Of a stretch of 64,000 bases of DNA, positions 22,230 through 35,700 are shown piece by piece (within the stretch, counting starts at the first letter, position 1; every line of letters starts with the position of its first letter). A program made the translations under genes and the position numbers. The DNA lies in NCBI GenBank assembly GCA_030762175.1, contig CM060833.1:172626001-172690000 (forward strand), written 5' to 3'. Below the pieces are notes generated by a model. It had not been told where the DNA came from, made no database searches, and saw nothing but the letters and a program-made list of their open reading frames with translations. The DNA comes from Metallyticus violacea (lineage: Eukaryota; Arthropoda; Insecta; Mantodea; Metallyticidae).

Positions 22230-22903
22230 CTGAAGGAAAATACATAGAAGTAGTGCACGAACTATCTAGCAAGATAACGCAGGTGATTAGTCAAACTATG
22301 AAAGCTGTTTAAAACGGCTTAGAAAAAGCCAATGGGAGGTGCTAAATTTCAATTAGCAATGCTTAAATCACATTTATCATTTTTAATTAATGCAGAGGAT
22401 GTTTAATAAATAATGCAACCATTCTTTCTTCTCGCTTAGGGTTTGTTTTATTTAATTTTCTAATTCTCTGGATTATTATTTAATTCTTTGCGTATATTAC
22501 TAAGCATACCGGATAAATAAATTTGACCTCTGTAGTGAATGATAATTAATAAGTAAGTTGTACATTCTTGACGCAAACAAAAGCAGCAATGCACGAACTC
22601 AACGAGACTGTGGATATTTGAGCCACTCTGTCAATAACCGGAAGAGTCCTGAGATTTGCTCGTGATGGAAGCGCTGCTCGGAATGTTCACCGCACTTATC
22701 ACTGACAACTTAGGCCCAGTGCAGAGGACATTCTCTTCCGGAAATTTAGTGTGTCCACACATTGTTTATTAGTAATTAGTTGAACAAAAGGCTCGTTAGT
22801 CGAAAAACTGAAAGTAGACGTGTTGGTTCAAGTGGCCCAGTTCGGTATACGCGAAGAACTTCTCTCTGCTCCTGCTTGTACATGGGATCTGTGATTCACT
22901 TAC

Positions 22904-22984
22904 CAAACCAGGTGTCCAGTTCTTGTATATGCTTTTTGTGTACAGCTGTTTTAGTAACTCTGCAGATGTAAGTTCGGAAGACAT
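22904..22984 (-). CDS. Candidate first coding exon, 27 codons
   Basis: The - strand ATG at 22984 opens a frame beginning MSSELTSAELLKQLYTKSIY. It runs to the donor GGTTTG/GTAAGTG at 22903, leaving in phase 0. The context before the ATG is acceptable and the donor is strong, but there is no promoter evidence and no family match. The following sequence stays open to 22796 without splicing, so the boundary is uncertain. Confidence 0.22.
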
Positions 22985-25900
22985 TTCATATGACACATGG
23001 TGATCCTAATCAATAAACACTTTCTTATCATTTCCTTTCACTACCTAAACACTGTCCTGTGCGGCACATCGGCAGAGTCATGCAGCTAGTCCGTAACGTC
23101 TTGTTTCGCCACCGCGCACATGCTTGCCTCAAGTAGTCAGGTAGTGTAAGGCATGTACCTGACGACCCGCTTATCAGTTTACTGGGCTAATACGCTCAGG
23201 GGCCTCTGGAGCTGATAAGCACAACTAGTACTCATTCTTCACGAGGGGTGTAATTTTTGCTTGTATGATTATTTTTGTAATACAATCGCTGGCAAATTTC
23301 TGACTTTGCTTTTCAACAGTGTAGATTTTGTGTATGTTTCGCACTGTAGTGATGAACAAGAAGAAGAATAGCGGTAACGACGTTGCGAGATGAATGCATC
23401 AGAACAATTTCCAAGGACTTTGATATGTACTTCCTAGTTAACTATTTCATTACTTTGCAAACTTCTATCAAAATAATCCTCGTAGTCTCAGGCTATGACA
23501 TTACCGACCAGCTTTTGTTATGCAACTACATCCCTTTTGGTCTTAGGCTCACAGTCATAATCCATCTCTCATCTCCCACAAAGGTAGACAAGAGCTCGTA
23601 ACGAGCAAGTAACTCTGAACAAGTAAAGATTCCCCGTCATTTATGATTCACAGTTAAACTTCGAGTAGCATACATCTTTGAATATCTAAATTGGTGGATA
23701 ATTGTGTTGATACTGCCGACAGAGAAACTGAGTTGTTTATTATTATTTATCGAATAAGATTGGCACGTTCTCGGCGCCCGCGATATGGGTGTTCAGTAAA
23801 ACATCCTCGACCTTCTTCTGATGACGACTGCTTTTATATAGCGCCACTGAATGTTGCTGGTGGTATCATTTCCCCCAAATGAAACTCAAATATTGACCTA
23901 ACTACATCACTGCCACATAGCAGAAGAAGATGAAACTACATTAAACAGTGAGCGAAGGTTAAACAAAAAATACATATAAAAATGTATTTTCCAGAATAAA
24001 TTAGAGAAAATGAATTAAAAATCCCTCATATCAAGACATACATTTTGAAATAAAAACTGACTTCTGTTATTTGTCACGGTTCTGTAATGGAATAACCGAA
24101 ATTCGACACTCTGCATATTGGCTTAAAGTTCCTTTGGGAAAAAAAAAAAACACTTGTATTTTAAAGCCAATGTGTTGGGTTAATTGTAATTTACAAGCAG
24201 CGTTTGTTTATTCATTGCCTAAATGGAAGATTTTATAATATGCTTCTGCCCATGTAATTATATCTTAATGATTTGGTCAATTGTTTTATATTTATTGTGA
24301 CAATGTTTCATGATTTCGTATTTACTTAAGTTCTTCTTCCCCATATCGTAAATTTCTATTGTGGAATTAGCGGCTGATTCGTTGTCAATAGCCGAGGTGG
24401 AGACGTGGCAAGCGGAAAGGGGAGTGGTCATGATCGTTGTGGTATTGAGTTCTAATATGCTTCAAATTCTGTTACTTTTTTATTTCCTATTTCTATTATT
24501 GGGCTGTTTGAATATTTCAATAGCTTCCTTGTGTATTTTCTGTGATAATTCTATCAAAAGCCAGGACCTTACTGTTTTATAAATTATGTGGTGATCTTCT
24601 ATGCTCAGCTATAGCCAATTTTTCCCATTGTCCTAGATGACAATTCTCAGTTTCTTGTATGTTCTGTTTTTGTGCTGCGTTTGGTAGTTCCAACACCAAC
24701 CTTGCATGGGATTTTATAAACACCTGCCGCTAACGTATGTATTTAATATTTAATTTGATGTATAAGTATGAATTTAATAAATAATGGTTTCTCGTGAGTT
24801 CAGATATTTAGCCCATCGTGGATTACTATGAAAGTTAATGTCCTCAGTACCATAACTCCACATTTGAGTCGTGTTTTTGAAAATAAAGATGTACTCAGTA
24901 AGTTATAACTAGGGAATAAAGTCTGAACACCAAAACATTACCTATATGCAACTAAGGTACCTGGCTGTAGAATGCCTTCAGTTGTTTACTTTACTGGTGC
25001 ACCTGCAGGTTCGTACTGAAAATGAAACATGTCATGTGAAGATAGGTCTAACTTTAATGTAAACAACACGATGTGTATAACACGCGACATAGTTAACTTA
25101 ATATGTTCGGTGTCCGAAATTCCACCCCTAGACTTCTAATGGTCGTTGCCGCAAGATTTTCCAGACTGTAAATATATTTATTTAAATGGGTTCTTCCTCG
25201 TGCGGTTTTACTTTCTTCGTTATTTCCCTTCTCTCTTATATTTTTGGCACATATGTTATAAGCGCGAGGAAAATAATCAACAATGTCTCTTTGGTGCTAC
25301 CTACCATAACCCAGAATTCAACCTCTAATTCTAATGGCCCATTTTGCTTGTTAATTCCTTAGTATGAGCAGGATGTTTGGTGCGAATGGAGTTGCAGACC
25401 ATGCAGATATCCGATGTTAACTGCGGCGCATATAGTGCAGTGGAAAATAAGGAAGCATTGGAGCATAACGACTGCGCTCGTCCTGTGACATTTCCGGTTT
25501 GCGAACCGAACATTGAAGCAAGATGGCGAAAGGAAGCACAGTGGTCAGAGTATGCAACTTCCTCACTGCTAAGGTGGCTTATGTCGCCCCAGTATCACTT
25601 ATTGCTCTTGCAACTACTTAATTCTGTGTTAACAGCAACCACTTCAACTAAAGTTATCAGGATATTAGTACTAAGTTCCATAAACAATACAATATACTAA
25701 CCCTGTATTCCATACTCATTGATTTTTTAAAAAACAGACATATTTAACATAACATACATTTATACTTTTCAATTTTCCAATTTCTAATTTTGTTGTTCAT
25801 TTTTCCTAAAGGAGTGTACACTGAAATGGTATAAAATAGAATTGATGTCAATCATTCATAAAATAAAAAGGAATTATGATCATGAATACATTAAGCCGAT

Positions 25901-26415
25901 TATATGAAACAATATGCAGGAATAATTTAATCCCAAAAATAGGAAGAACAGGCGTGCTTTGTAGTTAGGAGATCAACAGCATATTACATATTGGTAGTTA
26001 ATCAGTTATTGGGAGGGGGAAAATGAAACCAATTTTGTTATTTATGAACTTACAAAATAATGTCCCACTAAAATTTTAAGGAAAGTTTACATTAATTTGC
26101 TATAGCAAAAATTTATGTTGGAGGTATACCAAAAGTGAAAAGTAGGCATGTCTAAGATTAAGTTAAGTCTAAGATTCGCTTAACAAAACAGCATATAAGT
26201 ACAATCTTATTTGTGGATGACATGGATTTGGACTGTAATGGTATATTTTAGGTTGTTGCAGTAATATACTAATTAAAATTAACTTACATAAAATATTTTA
26301 TTTGTTACGTGGAGACAAAATTAAAGTATTTCATTTTAGAAGAAAGAAAATTAAATTAAATACTGCCATGAATATGAATAAATTGTGATAAAAATATGTA
26401 ACGAAAGAAAGTAAA

Positions 26416-26420
<5 letters not shown>
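22985..26420. other. Tract without supported gene
   Basis: GC-richer sequence at about 23040-23240 and a 107-codon + frame at 25377-25700 (with a non-ATG start) were inspected. Neither resembles a known family nor has clear splice sites. The rest is AT-rich. Confidence 0.35.

Positions 26421-26460
<40 letters not shown>
26421..26460. repeat. (GT)20 microsatellite
   Basis: Uninterrupted GT dinucleotides. Confidence 0.97.
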
Positions 26461-26462
<2 letters not shown>

Positions 26463-27737
26463 CAGAAATTAGCAATTAAATTAAAAGTATTATTTATATA
26501 AATAGATATTCTGAGAAGTTATGACAGTTCAAGAATAAAAAATAATAAAATACAAGATGACGTTGAGACAAAAAAGCATCGATTATTATTACTGTTGTTG
26601 TATCATGTAAAATACACACAAGTAAGAAAAATGTCCCAAAACATGACTACCGACTATCATTTTAGAATTAGTTCTCTTTGGGAAAAGGAAGAAAGGCAGG
26701 CTAAATATAAAAAAAATTTAAGTGGTATAAGGACTGAAATATTAGACATTTTGAATTGAGAGGAACAGAGTGGAGATAGAAAATTAAAGTCCAATAATAT
26801 TGCGCATAGAAAGCTGTTTATACATAGAAAACACATTTTAGAATATAAATTATTTTTTAAAGTTTACTTCAGTATAAACCTTCCTGAATAATGTTAAAAT
26901 TAAAAGTAACTTCACGTTTTAAAAGTAAGGCAATTTTGGTGCTAAGTACACAACAAAAATAAATACAGTGGTCTAAAATAGTTAATTAATAACGTGATTA
27001 ATAGGAACGTATATTACATATATTATGAAAGTGAAAATTTCACTCTCTCACATTTAATCCTGAAGTGGTATATCACATTGTTGAAAACAAGGTTGCACTT
27101 TCCAGTAACTTATGTATATTTGACGGTCTAGAAATGGTGCAATGATCATAGAATTACAAAGCTGATATCCAAGAATACAAACATCTACGTATCTGAAAGA
27201 CAGGACTGTTGAAGGGAAAGAAGCAACAGGTGAAATATACGTCATGAGCTTAGATGACATTGTTGTAGCTCATTCTCAGAAGAGCTTTATTCATATTTTT
27301 CAAGTATCCTGAAACTGTAAAATAATTACAGTTTTCACTTTCAATTTAAATATATCATACTTTAAAACAATTCATTTTTAAAGATTTATTTGCATAGAAC
27401 ATGTACAAGCCAATTGATGCAAACACTTAACAGTTGTAATATGATCTCTGCAGGGTAAATATCAGTTTCACCAAGTTTTGTACATTAGATCTACAATTGC
27501 TATTTATTGATCGAAATATGAAATTTGAAATTCCATTGACATAACTTAAGTGCTCGCTCCTCAAATGGAAAGCCCGGGTTCTATCCTCAATTAGAGCATG
27601 TTGCGTGGGCTAATACCAGATAACTTTATGCGCTAAGGACCTCAACTTTGAAACAGAATTTCATTCATTCCATTCATGGATTCGCATTTCAGTAAGTTAC
27701 AAAAATTCCATTTAAACATACAGATTTAATACATTTA
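26461..27737. other. Very AT-rich tract, nothing seen
   Basis: No open frame with protein-like composition. A tRNA-like GGGTTCTATCC near 27568 is noted, but no second copy is seen. Confidence 0.35.
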
Positions 27738-28004
27738 CTAATGAAGTGTACACGTTTTATTAAACTTTAATAACCACTGATAAAAATTAAGGAAAGCACG
27801 AAGATAGTTTAAATTTATTTCAGGCCAAATGTTAATAATAAACAATTCTGGGCAATTCAAAAGTCGCGCGTCATTGGGCAACTCCTTTATTAGTTGCTTG
27901 CTAGCAAAAGTGATCAGTGGTGTCTGCTCAGGAATTATAGTGGCTGCATTGACCAGATGATGAATGCCTTCGCGTGGTACAGAGATTTGATAAAATATTA
28001 CCAT
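27738..28004 (-). CDS. Unrecognised 88-codon open frame
   Basis: It starts with a true ATG at 28004 and reads MVIFYQISVPREGIHHLV, later TPLITFASKQLIKELP, and ends in TAG. Composition is more protein-like than most frames here, but no domain, signal peptide or splice signal is recognised. It may be an old transposon scrap or chance. Confidence 0.2.
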   Translation of the reverse strand: MVIFYQISVPREGIHHLVNAATIIPEQTPLITFASKQLIKELPNDARLLNCPELFIINIWPEINLNYLRAFLNFYQWLLKFNKTCTLH

Positions 28005-28897
28005 ACTTTCATTACGATATTGAACTGTGTTTGGTCAAAATTCAAAATTTTGTTTTATTTCGTTGGTCGATTTTATGACACATAACACATAAGTGAAATA
28101 GTCTAAATAACCTGTCTAGTTTTTCATACCCTCTTACATTTTGCACCAGAAAGAAATGTTTTGGTCATGACTGCAGCCAGGAATACATCCCTTCCTGGCA
28201 TCATCGCTCTCAATTATTTTTTTCTCTAAAAGCGTCCTTCATAAGTATAATAACGTGATGAGTAAGATCAAGGTTGTATGAAGGATGCTGTAAGGTCTGA
28301 AATTTAATTCTTGAATGATGTCAAGAGTTATATTGGACATGTGATGGTATGATGAAGAGACAAAAGTTCTCTGTGATGACTCCGTGTTACTGACTTCGTG
28401 CTTTTATGAATACTGTTTCACATTTTTCTGTAATGTTCAAAAGTGTTTAAACCAAGAAGAGAAAACAGAATCTATACGGCAGGATATTGGTACTTGAGTT
28501 TGCAGGAGTAGGCCTCGTAGTAATGCATCCAGGACAGAATGCCTTCTTCTTCATCGTTATACAGTGTCAAAAATGGTGTAGTAACCTGCACATGAATCAT
28601 CCTGTGCTCATTCTAGGCAAACTCTGTGTAGCGATTTTTGAGAATCTCCGCAATAATGTTTTTTGTGTGGATCTGGTGTTGACGGCTAGAATTCTCAAGA
28701 AATACCAGTTTTCACGAATGCCGGCGCCTGACACAGCTGTCTATCACCGATGGACATACTGGGACCAGAGTTCGTTTATCAGAGAATAATGCGTGACCAT
28801 ACTCATTCATACACTTTTTCTCGCTAAATATACACCTCTCTTTGCATTCTTGTGACTTTCACGGTGTTTCCTATTCTTAAACCACAGAAATCTGATC
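28005..28897. other. No supported gene
   Basis: A 100-codon + frame at 28487-28789 (non-ATG start) has a Cys/Trp-containing composition but no recognised family. Nothing else stands out. Confidence 0.3.
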
Positions 28898-29175
28898 GTT
28901 GATTTGATTTATTTACGGACGCTGTTTAGCATCTCAGGGTCTCATTCAATTCAGGGCGTGAAACTAGCGATAAATTTTGCTCATAAGCCTCTTCTTTCAG
29001 GCTTGAAGTTCTTTTACGTGCAGTAAATCTACGAACCACAGCATTACTTCCTTCCGAAGAAGCCACACTTATGATTTTTTACGGCCAAAATAATCCATCG
29101 ACCCTGCCCGAGATTGAACCCGGAAACTTGAGTCTACGAGGTAAGTATGGTTACCACTAGCCTACCAGGACCGAC
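28898..29175 (-). mobile_element. SINE-A copy 3
   Basis: On the - strand it begins GTCGGTCCTGG at 29175, with box A GGCTAGTGGTAACC and box B GGGTTCAATC. The body has diverged (TTTTGGCCGTAAAA, TGCACGTAAAAGAAC). The 3' part GATGCTAAACAGCG and AAATAAATCAAATCAA ends at 28898. It is full length with many substitutions, so older than copies 5 and 6. Confidence 0.85.
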
Positions 29176-29467
29176 ACAGACATTAATCTGGTAAATGCTT
29201 GATGTTCCTCCATGGTGCAAAAAGCTAAGGACGCTGTCAACTATTATAAAATACTATTGGTTAAGTGCATTGGAAGGCGACAACTTATATAAGTATGCAT
29301 CTTCCCTGTGCGGGAGTTTGAAATACTCAAGTTATCCTTATGCAAAATAGTACTATTAATGTCTTGTTATTTTTGGAACGCAATTTTTAATTTTAGTTTG
29401 TTTTGATCTTTTAAGTATTTATAAAAAGATTAAGCTGCCAAATATTTATATATATATTATTTTATGT

Positions 29468-29469
<2 letters not shown>

Positions 29470-29500
<31 letters not shown>
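29470..29500. repeat. (TA)n microsatellite
   Basis: About fifteen TA units, with further degenerate TA sequence on both sides (29450-29512). Confidence 0.9.
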
Positions 29501-29505
<5 letters not shown>

Positions 29506-29506
<1 letters not shown>

Positions 29507-31055
29507 TATTACTTTACAAATAGGGTAACCTTATCTTCTTTTCAGTAATCTACCTTCCGTATTTTGCTTTACGTTTAGGAATAACAAAACTTTTCTTTGA
29601 ATTTCAATGTATATTAGTCGTTATACATATACATTCTGTTTCATGGTGGAACTGAAATGTAGTTAATACAGAAAACCTGAACTGTGTTATTTTATCTTGC
29701 AGAACGTAGCTGTGCTCCTTTCCCACCCTGCAGTGATTCCATTCTTCTCCTAACTGTAGTCACACTATTCAATATCCGTATTTCAGCACTTTGAAAACAT
29801 GTGGCCTATAGAATTTTAGTTCAGGAATAGCGTGGAACCTTTTCCTCAAGCCAGCCGAATGGTCGCTGAAGAGGAAAAAGATATACACTGCGTTGAGATA
29901 ATACAGAACCGTAAATCAGGCCAGCAAGTGAATATATGTTGGCCCTGCTACCCCTTCACCTCCATTTACTATTTCTCCTGAAGGGGAAAAAATCTGCGGT
30001 TTCTGCTTCCTGCTCCCGGTTTGCAGAAAATAAATCTGCCCCGCGCTGCCATCAGAAGGGGCCGAGCCCTGGGGATTTTTTTTCTTAGCTTTTCATTCTT
30101 AAGCTCAAAGGTACCCGAATTGCGTTTGTAAACTTGACTATATAAAACTCAGAATGGGCATTAAAAGTCATGTTACTGCAGAAAATCGAAATAATACCAT
30201 ACTATCACGTTGTCTTGAATACGATTGATTTCATGCGAACATCGCCTCTGTTTTTGTATATATTGTAAGCAAGAAACAACCTCCACTAGTCAAAGGGTAA
30301 TTTTGTGACCAGTACTTAAATAACAATTATGCATTTATATTGCGTTAAAATCTTTAGATCACTGTATCTTAGAGTAAAATACCTTTAAGATAAATTGTGA
30401 TATTAGTAACATTCTGTCGGGTGTTTCACTCTCTCGCTTTACGAAGAAACTTTTAAATTAATAACTCTGTGAAATTTTCAACATATCTCGGTGTTTCGGC
30501 AAGACGGCACTGCTCTTTTACGCTTGAATCAGTACATTACAGAACAGCACAGGTTTATTGTCTACAAGTAATGGAAAAAGTAGTGCCAAATACAACAAAT
30601 GCATAGTTTAAGATTCTGAAATAAAAAAAAAAAATCCCCTTTTAAAGCCTGTGGTGAAAAATAAACTTACTAACAAAGGACACCCTAAACTGCTAGAAAC
30701 TAGGGTGCATGAGGGGGGGGGAACAAACTGTAGGCCTCCCCCACAGAAATCCTTGCATCTGTTTTCAAAGATGTGATTTCCTCAGCACACGTCAACGAGC
30801 TGAAAGGGTCTAGAAGGGGCACTTACTATCAATGGTTCCAGCAGTTTCTCAGCAATATTCTGAAATAATGGATTGGAGTTTAATTCCTAGAATGCTCATA
30901 AATGGACCAGTACCAATTCTTAAACAATGCATGAGACAGTGTGGTTGCTCTATAATGGAACTGCATTATTTACCCTATCTTCCTCTAAATAACAATGGAT
31001 ACTGCAGTCTGCATGGAATCTTCCACAAGATTGTGAATTAGTTGGATGTGTAGAA
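29506..31055. other. No gene; GC-richer island at about 29850-30075
   Basis: The island (CTGCTACCCCTTCACC, CCCCGCGCTGCCATC) has no continuous frame. 30630-30740 holds A- and G-runs. From about 30820 a decayed stretch reading GTYYQWFQQFLSNIL may be the upstream part of the transposase shred that follows. Confidence 0.3.
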
Positions 31056-31219
31056 ACTCTGTGCTGAATTTCCAGCAAGATGGTGCTATCTGCCACATTT
31101 TCAATGTCAGCTTGGCTGAAATCGTTTGCTTCTTTGAAGACCGTGTCGCTTCTAAAGACTTTAGCCACCAAGAAACCTTCACTTTACCGTACCGGATTTT
31201 TTCCTATGTTGCATGTTGA
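31056..31219 (+). pseudogene. IS630/Tc1-mariner-like transposase shred
   Basis: A 49-codon stretch reads NFQQDGAICHIFNVSLAEI and then FFEDRVASKDF before a TGA at 31217-31219. It resembles the second catalytic motif FQQDGA..H......L......F..R.I.R of DUF4817-type and related insect transposases, with the Asp retained. The following WPARSPDL block is not recognisable. It is a short, old fragment. Confidence 0.5.
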
Positions 31220-31694
31220 AAGGGAAAGCGTTCGCACAAGTCAAGGGACTCTCCTGGGTGAGGCTGATTAGGTTGTGTCCAGTCAAACTGAGATAAATCG
31301 ACTATAAGGAAAACTCGAGTGCTAACTGAAACTCTAAAATGCATATTAATTGCGTATTCCAGAGTTGTTTTTACTTGTGAAAAGTTAAATAATCAAAACT
31401 AAGAAACACATTGACCTATTATCTTCTAAAGAAGATCAACAAATTTAAATAAAAAAAAATAGCTAAATTACAAGGATGATTTTCTTTAAAATAATGTCCA
31501 ATGTAGTTTCTTTTAAAAATAATAATTCATATTGTTATAGTTTCTAATCGCTGATATAAAGATAAGTTATTTATTAATATTTTACAAATATATATTATTC
31601 TTAATGCGGATTTGGTTAATAACAATCTCGTATTATACATTGTGCTATTTAAATATTTTCGACACTCTGAATCATAAACACACACACTCCTTTT

Positions 31695-31753
31695 TCTTCT
31701 TCTTCTTCTTCTTCTTCTTCTTCTTCTTCTTTCTTTCTTTCTTTCTTTCTTTT
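31695..31753. repeat. (TTC)n then (TTTC)n microsatellite
   Basis: About twelve TTC units pass directly into five or six TTTC units, a compound pyrimidine tract. Confidence 0.95.
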
Positions 31754-32203
31754 TGTAAGCAGATACATTCTTATTGCAATCATAACAAACTTGTATGGGC
31801 AGCAGTTTAAGAATTTGATATAGATGGCGGATAGGTGAGGTAGAAGCTACAAGTGTAATATGTCCAAACTTATTTACAAAATGTTATGTTCGCCATCTCA
31901 TTGTTAAGTTATTTTAGAAATGAAATGTTTTTGTGCGCAGCTAGCTTAGAACTGTATATTTTCATCTTAAACTAATGTACCCCATGTCCTATCTCAGTAA
32001 ATTTAAACTATGGGGAAATATATCAATTAGTAGAAGCATTGCACAATGAAACAAGCAGAAATAGTTGATATTTTATAAAACTACACTTTGTCACTAATGA
32101 TGAATCTATATAACAAAATAAACAGTTATAAGTCAAATATAAGCATATAGATATAACCAGAAATGCGTTTTAATATGGAAAATATGACTATTAATTAGTT
32201 TAA

Positions 32204-32220
32204 CCAATAGTATATAAATA
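32204..32220 (+). promoter_or_regulatory. Candidate CCAAT plus TATA core promoter
   Basis: CCAAT at 32204-32208 is followed at once by TATATAAATA at 32211-32220. A start site would fall near 32245, about 160 bases before the signal-peptide-like ATG at 32406. In AT-rich DNA a TATA match is weak evidence. The coupling to the exon below is what makes it worth listing. Confidence 0.3.
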
Positions 32221-32405
32221 TTCCCCCGTTACACCAAAATATTTTTCTGTATACTTCGCTAACAACTTAAAGATATTAAAATGCAGCACCGGTATCTCAT
32301 ATTCCTTTGTCCAAACGTTAAATTATTTACATTTTGTCGGTGAACTTGGAATTCCAGCAAAGCATTTCGGTTGAAAACAAAACACGCAAATCAACAAAGA
32401 CAGAC

Positions 32406-32527
32406 ATGCCAAAGTTGGTATTTTATCTCATATTATCCGCACTGTTAACATGTGTGACGAATTCGCGCATTCTCCTGTTATACTCTGTGCTAGTTAACAA
32501 AGAAATATTTGCAATTTCTCTTCAGGT
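32406..32527 (+). CDS. Candidate first coding exon with signal-peptide-like start
   Basis: From ATG 32406 the frame begins MPKLVFYLILSALLTCVTNS: one basic residue, a hydrophobic core and small residues at a plausible cleavage site. About 20 further residues (RILLLYSVL...AISLQ) run to the very strong donor CAGGT/GTAAGTAAG at 32528. Unspliced, the frame stops two codons later, so splicing would matter. CCAAT and TATA sequences lie about 190 bases upstream. No family is recognised. The next exon is not identified. It could also be chance in AT-rich sequence. Confidence 0.33.
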
Positions 32528-32674
32528 GTAAGTAAGACGCATCTTATTTCCAGTTATTGTCGTCATGTACATATCTGTATACTGAAATAATTTGCACATA
32601 TATCAGCCGCAGCTGAAGCTCGCCCCCCTGGGTACAACTGAGCTGATGGTATATTTCCTTTCTTCTATACGTTC

Positions 32675-32679
<5 letters not shown>

Positions 32680-32707
<28 letters not shown>
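32680..32707. repeat. (AT)14 microsatellite
   Basis: Uninterrupted AT dinucleotides. Confidence 0.95.
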
Positions 32708-32708
<1 letters not shown>

Positions 32709-35700
32709 CCCTTTATACAGCGTTTTATGCATCTTATTAAAGCAGCTAGCGGCACCCGTACTTCAACGTCGCCTTCTCTACGTAATATCTTTCTGAACCT
32801 GTTCGTGTCAGTCTCACGGCAGTATATATTCCATTGCGAAGTTGATTAGACCTCTAGAGCAACACTTTTTGTGAGTAAATGTTATTTTAGATGCAAATAA
32901 GCTTGCTCCATTCACAGCTTTTCTTATCAATTGTTTTCTTGTAGAAATGCAACTTAAGGCAATATGTACTAATTTAAATCTACTGTTTCAGTGAACTACT
33001 ACCGATATTTGGACCTGTTGGGTGTTCTGGAATATAAAGGGGGGCGTTAGCAGTGGAATAAAATAAAAAACATTTCACTGGACAAGATTAACCGTGCGAA
33101 TCAGAATATATATTCTTGACACAATGCATGTTTACCTAGGTAGATCCAGGAAGGAGAACAACTCCAACGTTTTCTATAAGGCTAATTAATAAGTTATTCT
33201 TCAATATTGCGCATTATTGCTGCATAATGCAACAACAATGTATAGAAGCTTTCTTGAGAAACTGACAGTATTGCAGTAGTGTGCATTACAGAATAGACTA
33301 CATTGTTGACACATTATCGCTGTTGTGATGTCGGGTTGGTGTCAAGAAGCCTAGATAAGACAAGGAAGATATGGTTTCTGTTTGACCAGGCACGGCAGAA
33401 ACAGAGCCCACTGTCCGCTCTGCACAAGTAATTTTAAAACTTTAATGCACATTGCATTTAATAAATTGTGAACTATCCAACACAGAACATGTGTCATTTG
33501 TGATAAGGTACCGAAGACATTCCTTTCTGGTTTTCATAATAGAATGAGTTAGTTTCAAGTCGTAGAAAGAGTGTAGTCGCAAAATTCTCCCCGTGAAAAA
33601 AGAATTCACACGTTATACGACAGCGTCTAACAGTAACCGAGCAGGTATTGGCCAATAAAATAATGAGAGTTCATATTATATTGGTGAGATTTGCGAACGT
33701 ACTTTCCAGTAAAATGAAAAACTAAGTGCTAGAAGCCTTAATAATAAAACTATTATAAAAAAGGAAAGAATTTGATCATAGTTTGAAAAGTCAGTCTACA
33801 ATACCAATGAAATATGAGCTAGTGAGTATGTATCTTTTTTAAATTTGCTGTAAACTACTGGAAAATATTGTTAGTGTTGGAAACTTTTTTCAGTTTATCA
33901 TGCAAGTTCTGAAAAAATACTTGTAATGAGGGAATTCATCAATAGCAATACTGAAAGACCAGATACAGCGAACAAACGTCATGGCTCCAGAGAGTACATC
34001 TGTGAATACCAATGAGAATTTGGGGTTTAATTATATTCTTAATGAAACTGGGGATGGTGAATTTGTACCTCATTTTCATGCTATTTGAATTGACCGCAAA
34101 ATCCTGTCACACAGTTCTAATTATCGGTGTTACAAATCACTCACACTTACAGGAAAATTAAAAAATTTATATTTGAACAGATTGTATACTGGTGCGGTGC
34201 TTACAAACACACGGATATTTTGAGACAATTATATTGCAAGCAGCGCATAAGAGTTTTGGTATTATATTCTTAAGGTGGAAGTAAGGCTTCTATTCTCCAA
34301 ACATATTGAACATTTTCTTTATCGTCTTAAGTTATGTGGCAGACAATTCGAGCTTACTGCTAGATAATCTTTAGAATTGATGCACATTCATTTAAGTAAG
34401 GTAAATATGGAAAGCTTCGTATGTATATTTATTTATTTATGCTAAAAGCTAACGACATCAATTTTAACATTCTTTAACTCTTATGTTTTAATTTGTTTTC
34501 ATATTTGTTAAGTCTGCAATTCTAACGAGGCTTCCGAAAACACAATTTACACATAACTAGCGACAGTTTGGCAGGACTGTCTTTACTTGGCTCATTGTCT
34601 CCCAAAGGAACTAGGGAATTTTGTGGCTTCAATTCTAATTCTAATTATTTTCTGTGTTCTCTTTTTCTGTTTATTTTCTTAATCTGCTCGACTGGAACAA
34701 AGCAACAGTTTCCTGGTCGTCGTTACCCCCTATAACTATCAAGATGCCATCTTTTAGATTCGAAAGAAACTGCTGTGTGTTGTACAAAGAATGGCTCATA
34801 TTTTGCAATTCATTAATTATAGTATTAAATGTTGAATACAACAATTGTAAACCCCAACTTCATAACCGTTACATTAAATTGTATTTATTGTGTTTATTTC
34901 GGTATAGTGGACTCTCTATTATCGTAATATTAACACGTCTCATTCTTTTCATTTTGATATTTCTTATTAATATTTTAGATAATATATCAGCATTAGATTC
35001 TAAAAGCCTAACAGTCAGCCACAATTTTGCTTCTCGATAATAATTTGAATGAAGTTTATAAAAAAATTAGGTAAATATAATTAAACAAATTGATAAATGT
35101 CATGAAAAATAATTTTTACTCAGAATCAGTTAATGTCAAAATAAATTTTATTAACACAGAAGTATTAAAGAGATTGTTATTTAAGTGTTTAGTGCATCAG
35201 ATAATCATCAACTGATATAGTGAGGCTGTGAACAGGGAAAAGCCAGTCTTAGGTAATTCCTATAATGCATATGCAGATAGCTGCTTGTAGTATGTTTGAG
35301 AGAAACTTTGTCAGCGTGTGGTTGTGCGTTCATATGTCACTCGGTGTTCATTGTTTGTAAAATGTGCGCTAATTGTTCTCCGTTAATCAAAATTTAATTT
35401 GAAGAACGAAAATTTATTTTATGACAAGAAACGCGTGACGAAGCGCCGTGTTTTTGCGGAAGAAAGATTACATAAAATACAGGAAAGTAGTTGTCAGCAA
35501 TGTATTCCGCTGAGGGACATCTCTTACTATAAAGGTTATTGCTTGTTACGAGTATTGTCAGTTTTTAATGTTTTGCTTTCTGTAAAAATAAAAACACTTT
35601 AGGCGCTCTCCCTTTTTCCGGTTGTGACGGCTACAAATCTTCAGATGGCTCGTAACTGAAATAACCTCATCGTATTTACAAAATGAAACATAACTTTTTC

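Noticed and set aside
25377..25700. 107-codon + frame
   Set aside because: Non-ATG start, no domain and no convincing splice context; both strands are open over its first part.
34654..35040. 128-codon ORF
   Set aside because: Starts at a non-ATG codon, has the Ile/Leu/Phe bias of AT-rich DNA, and no splice sites or family match.
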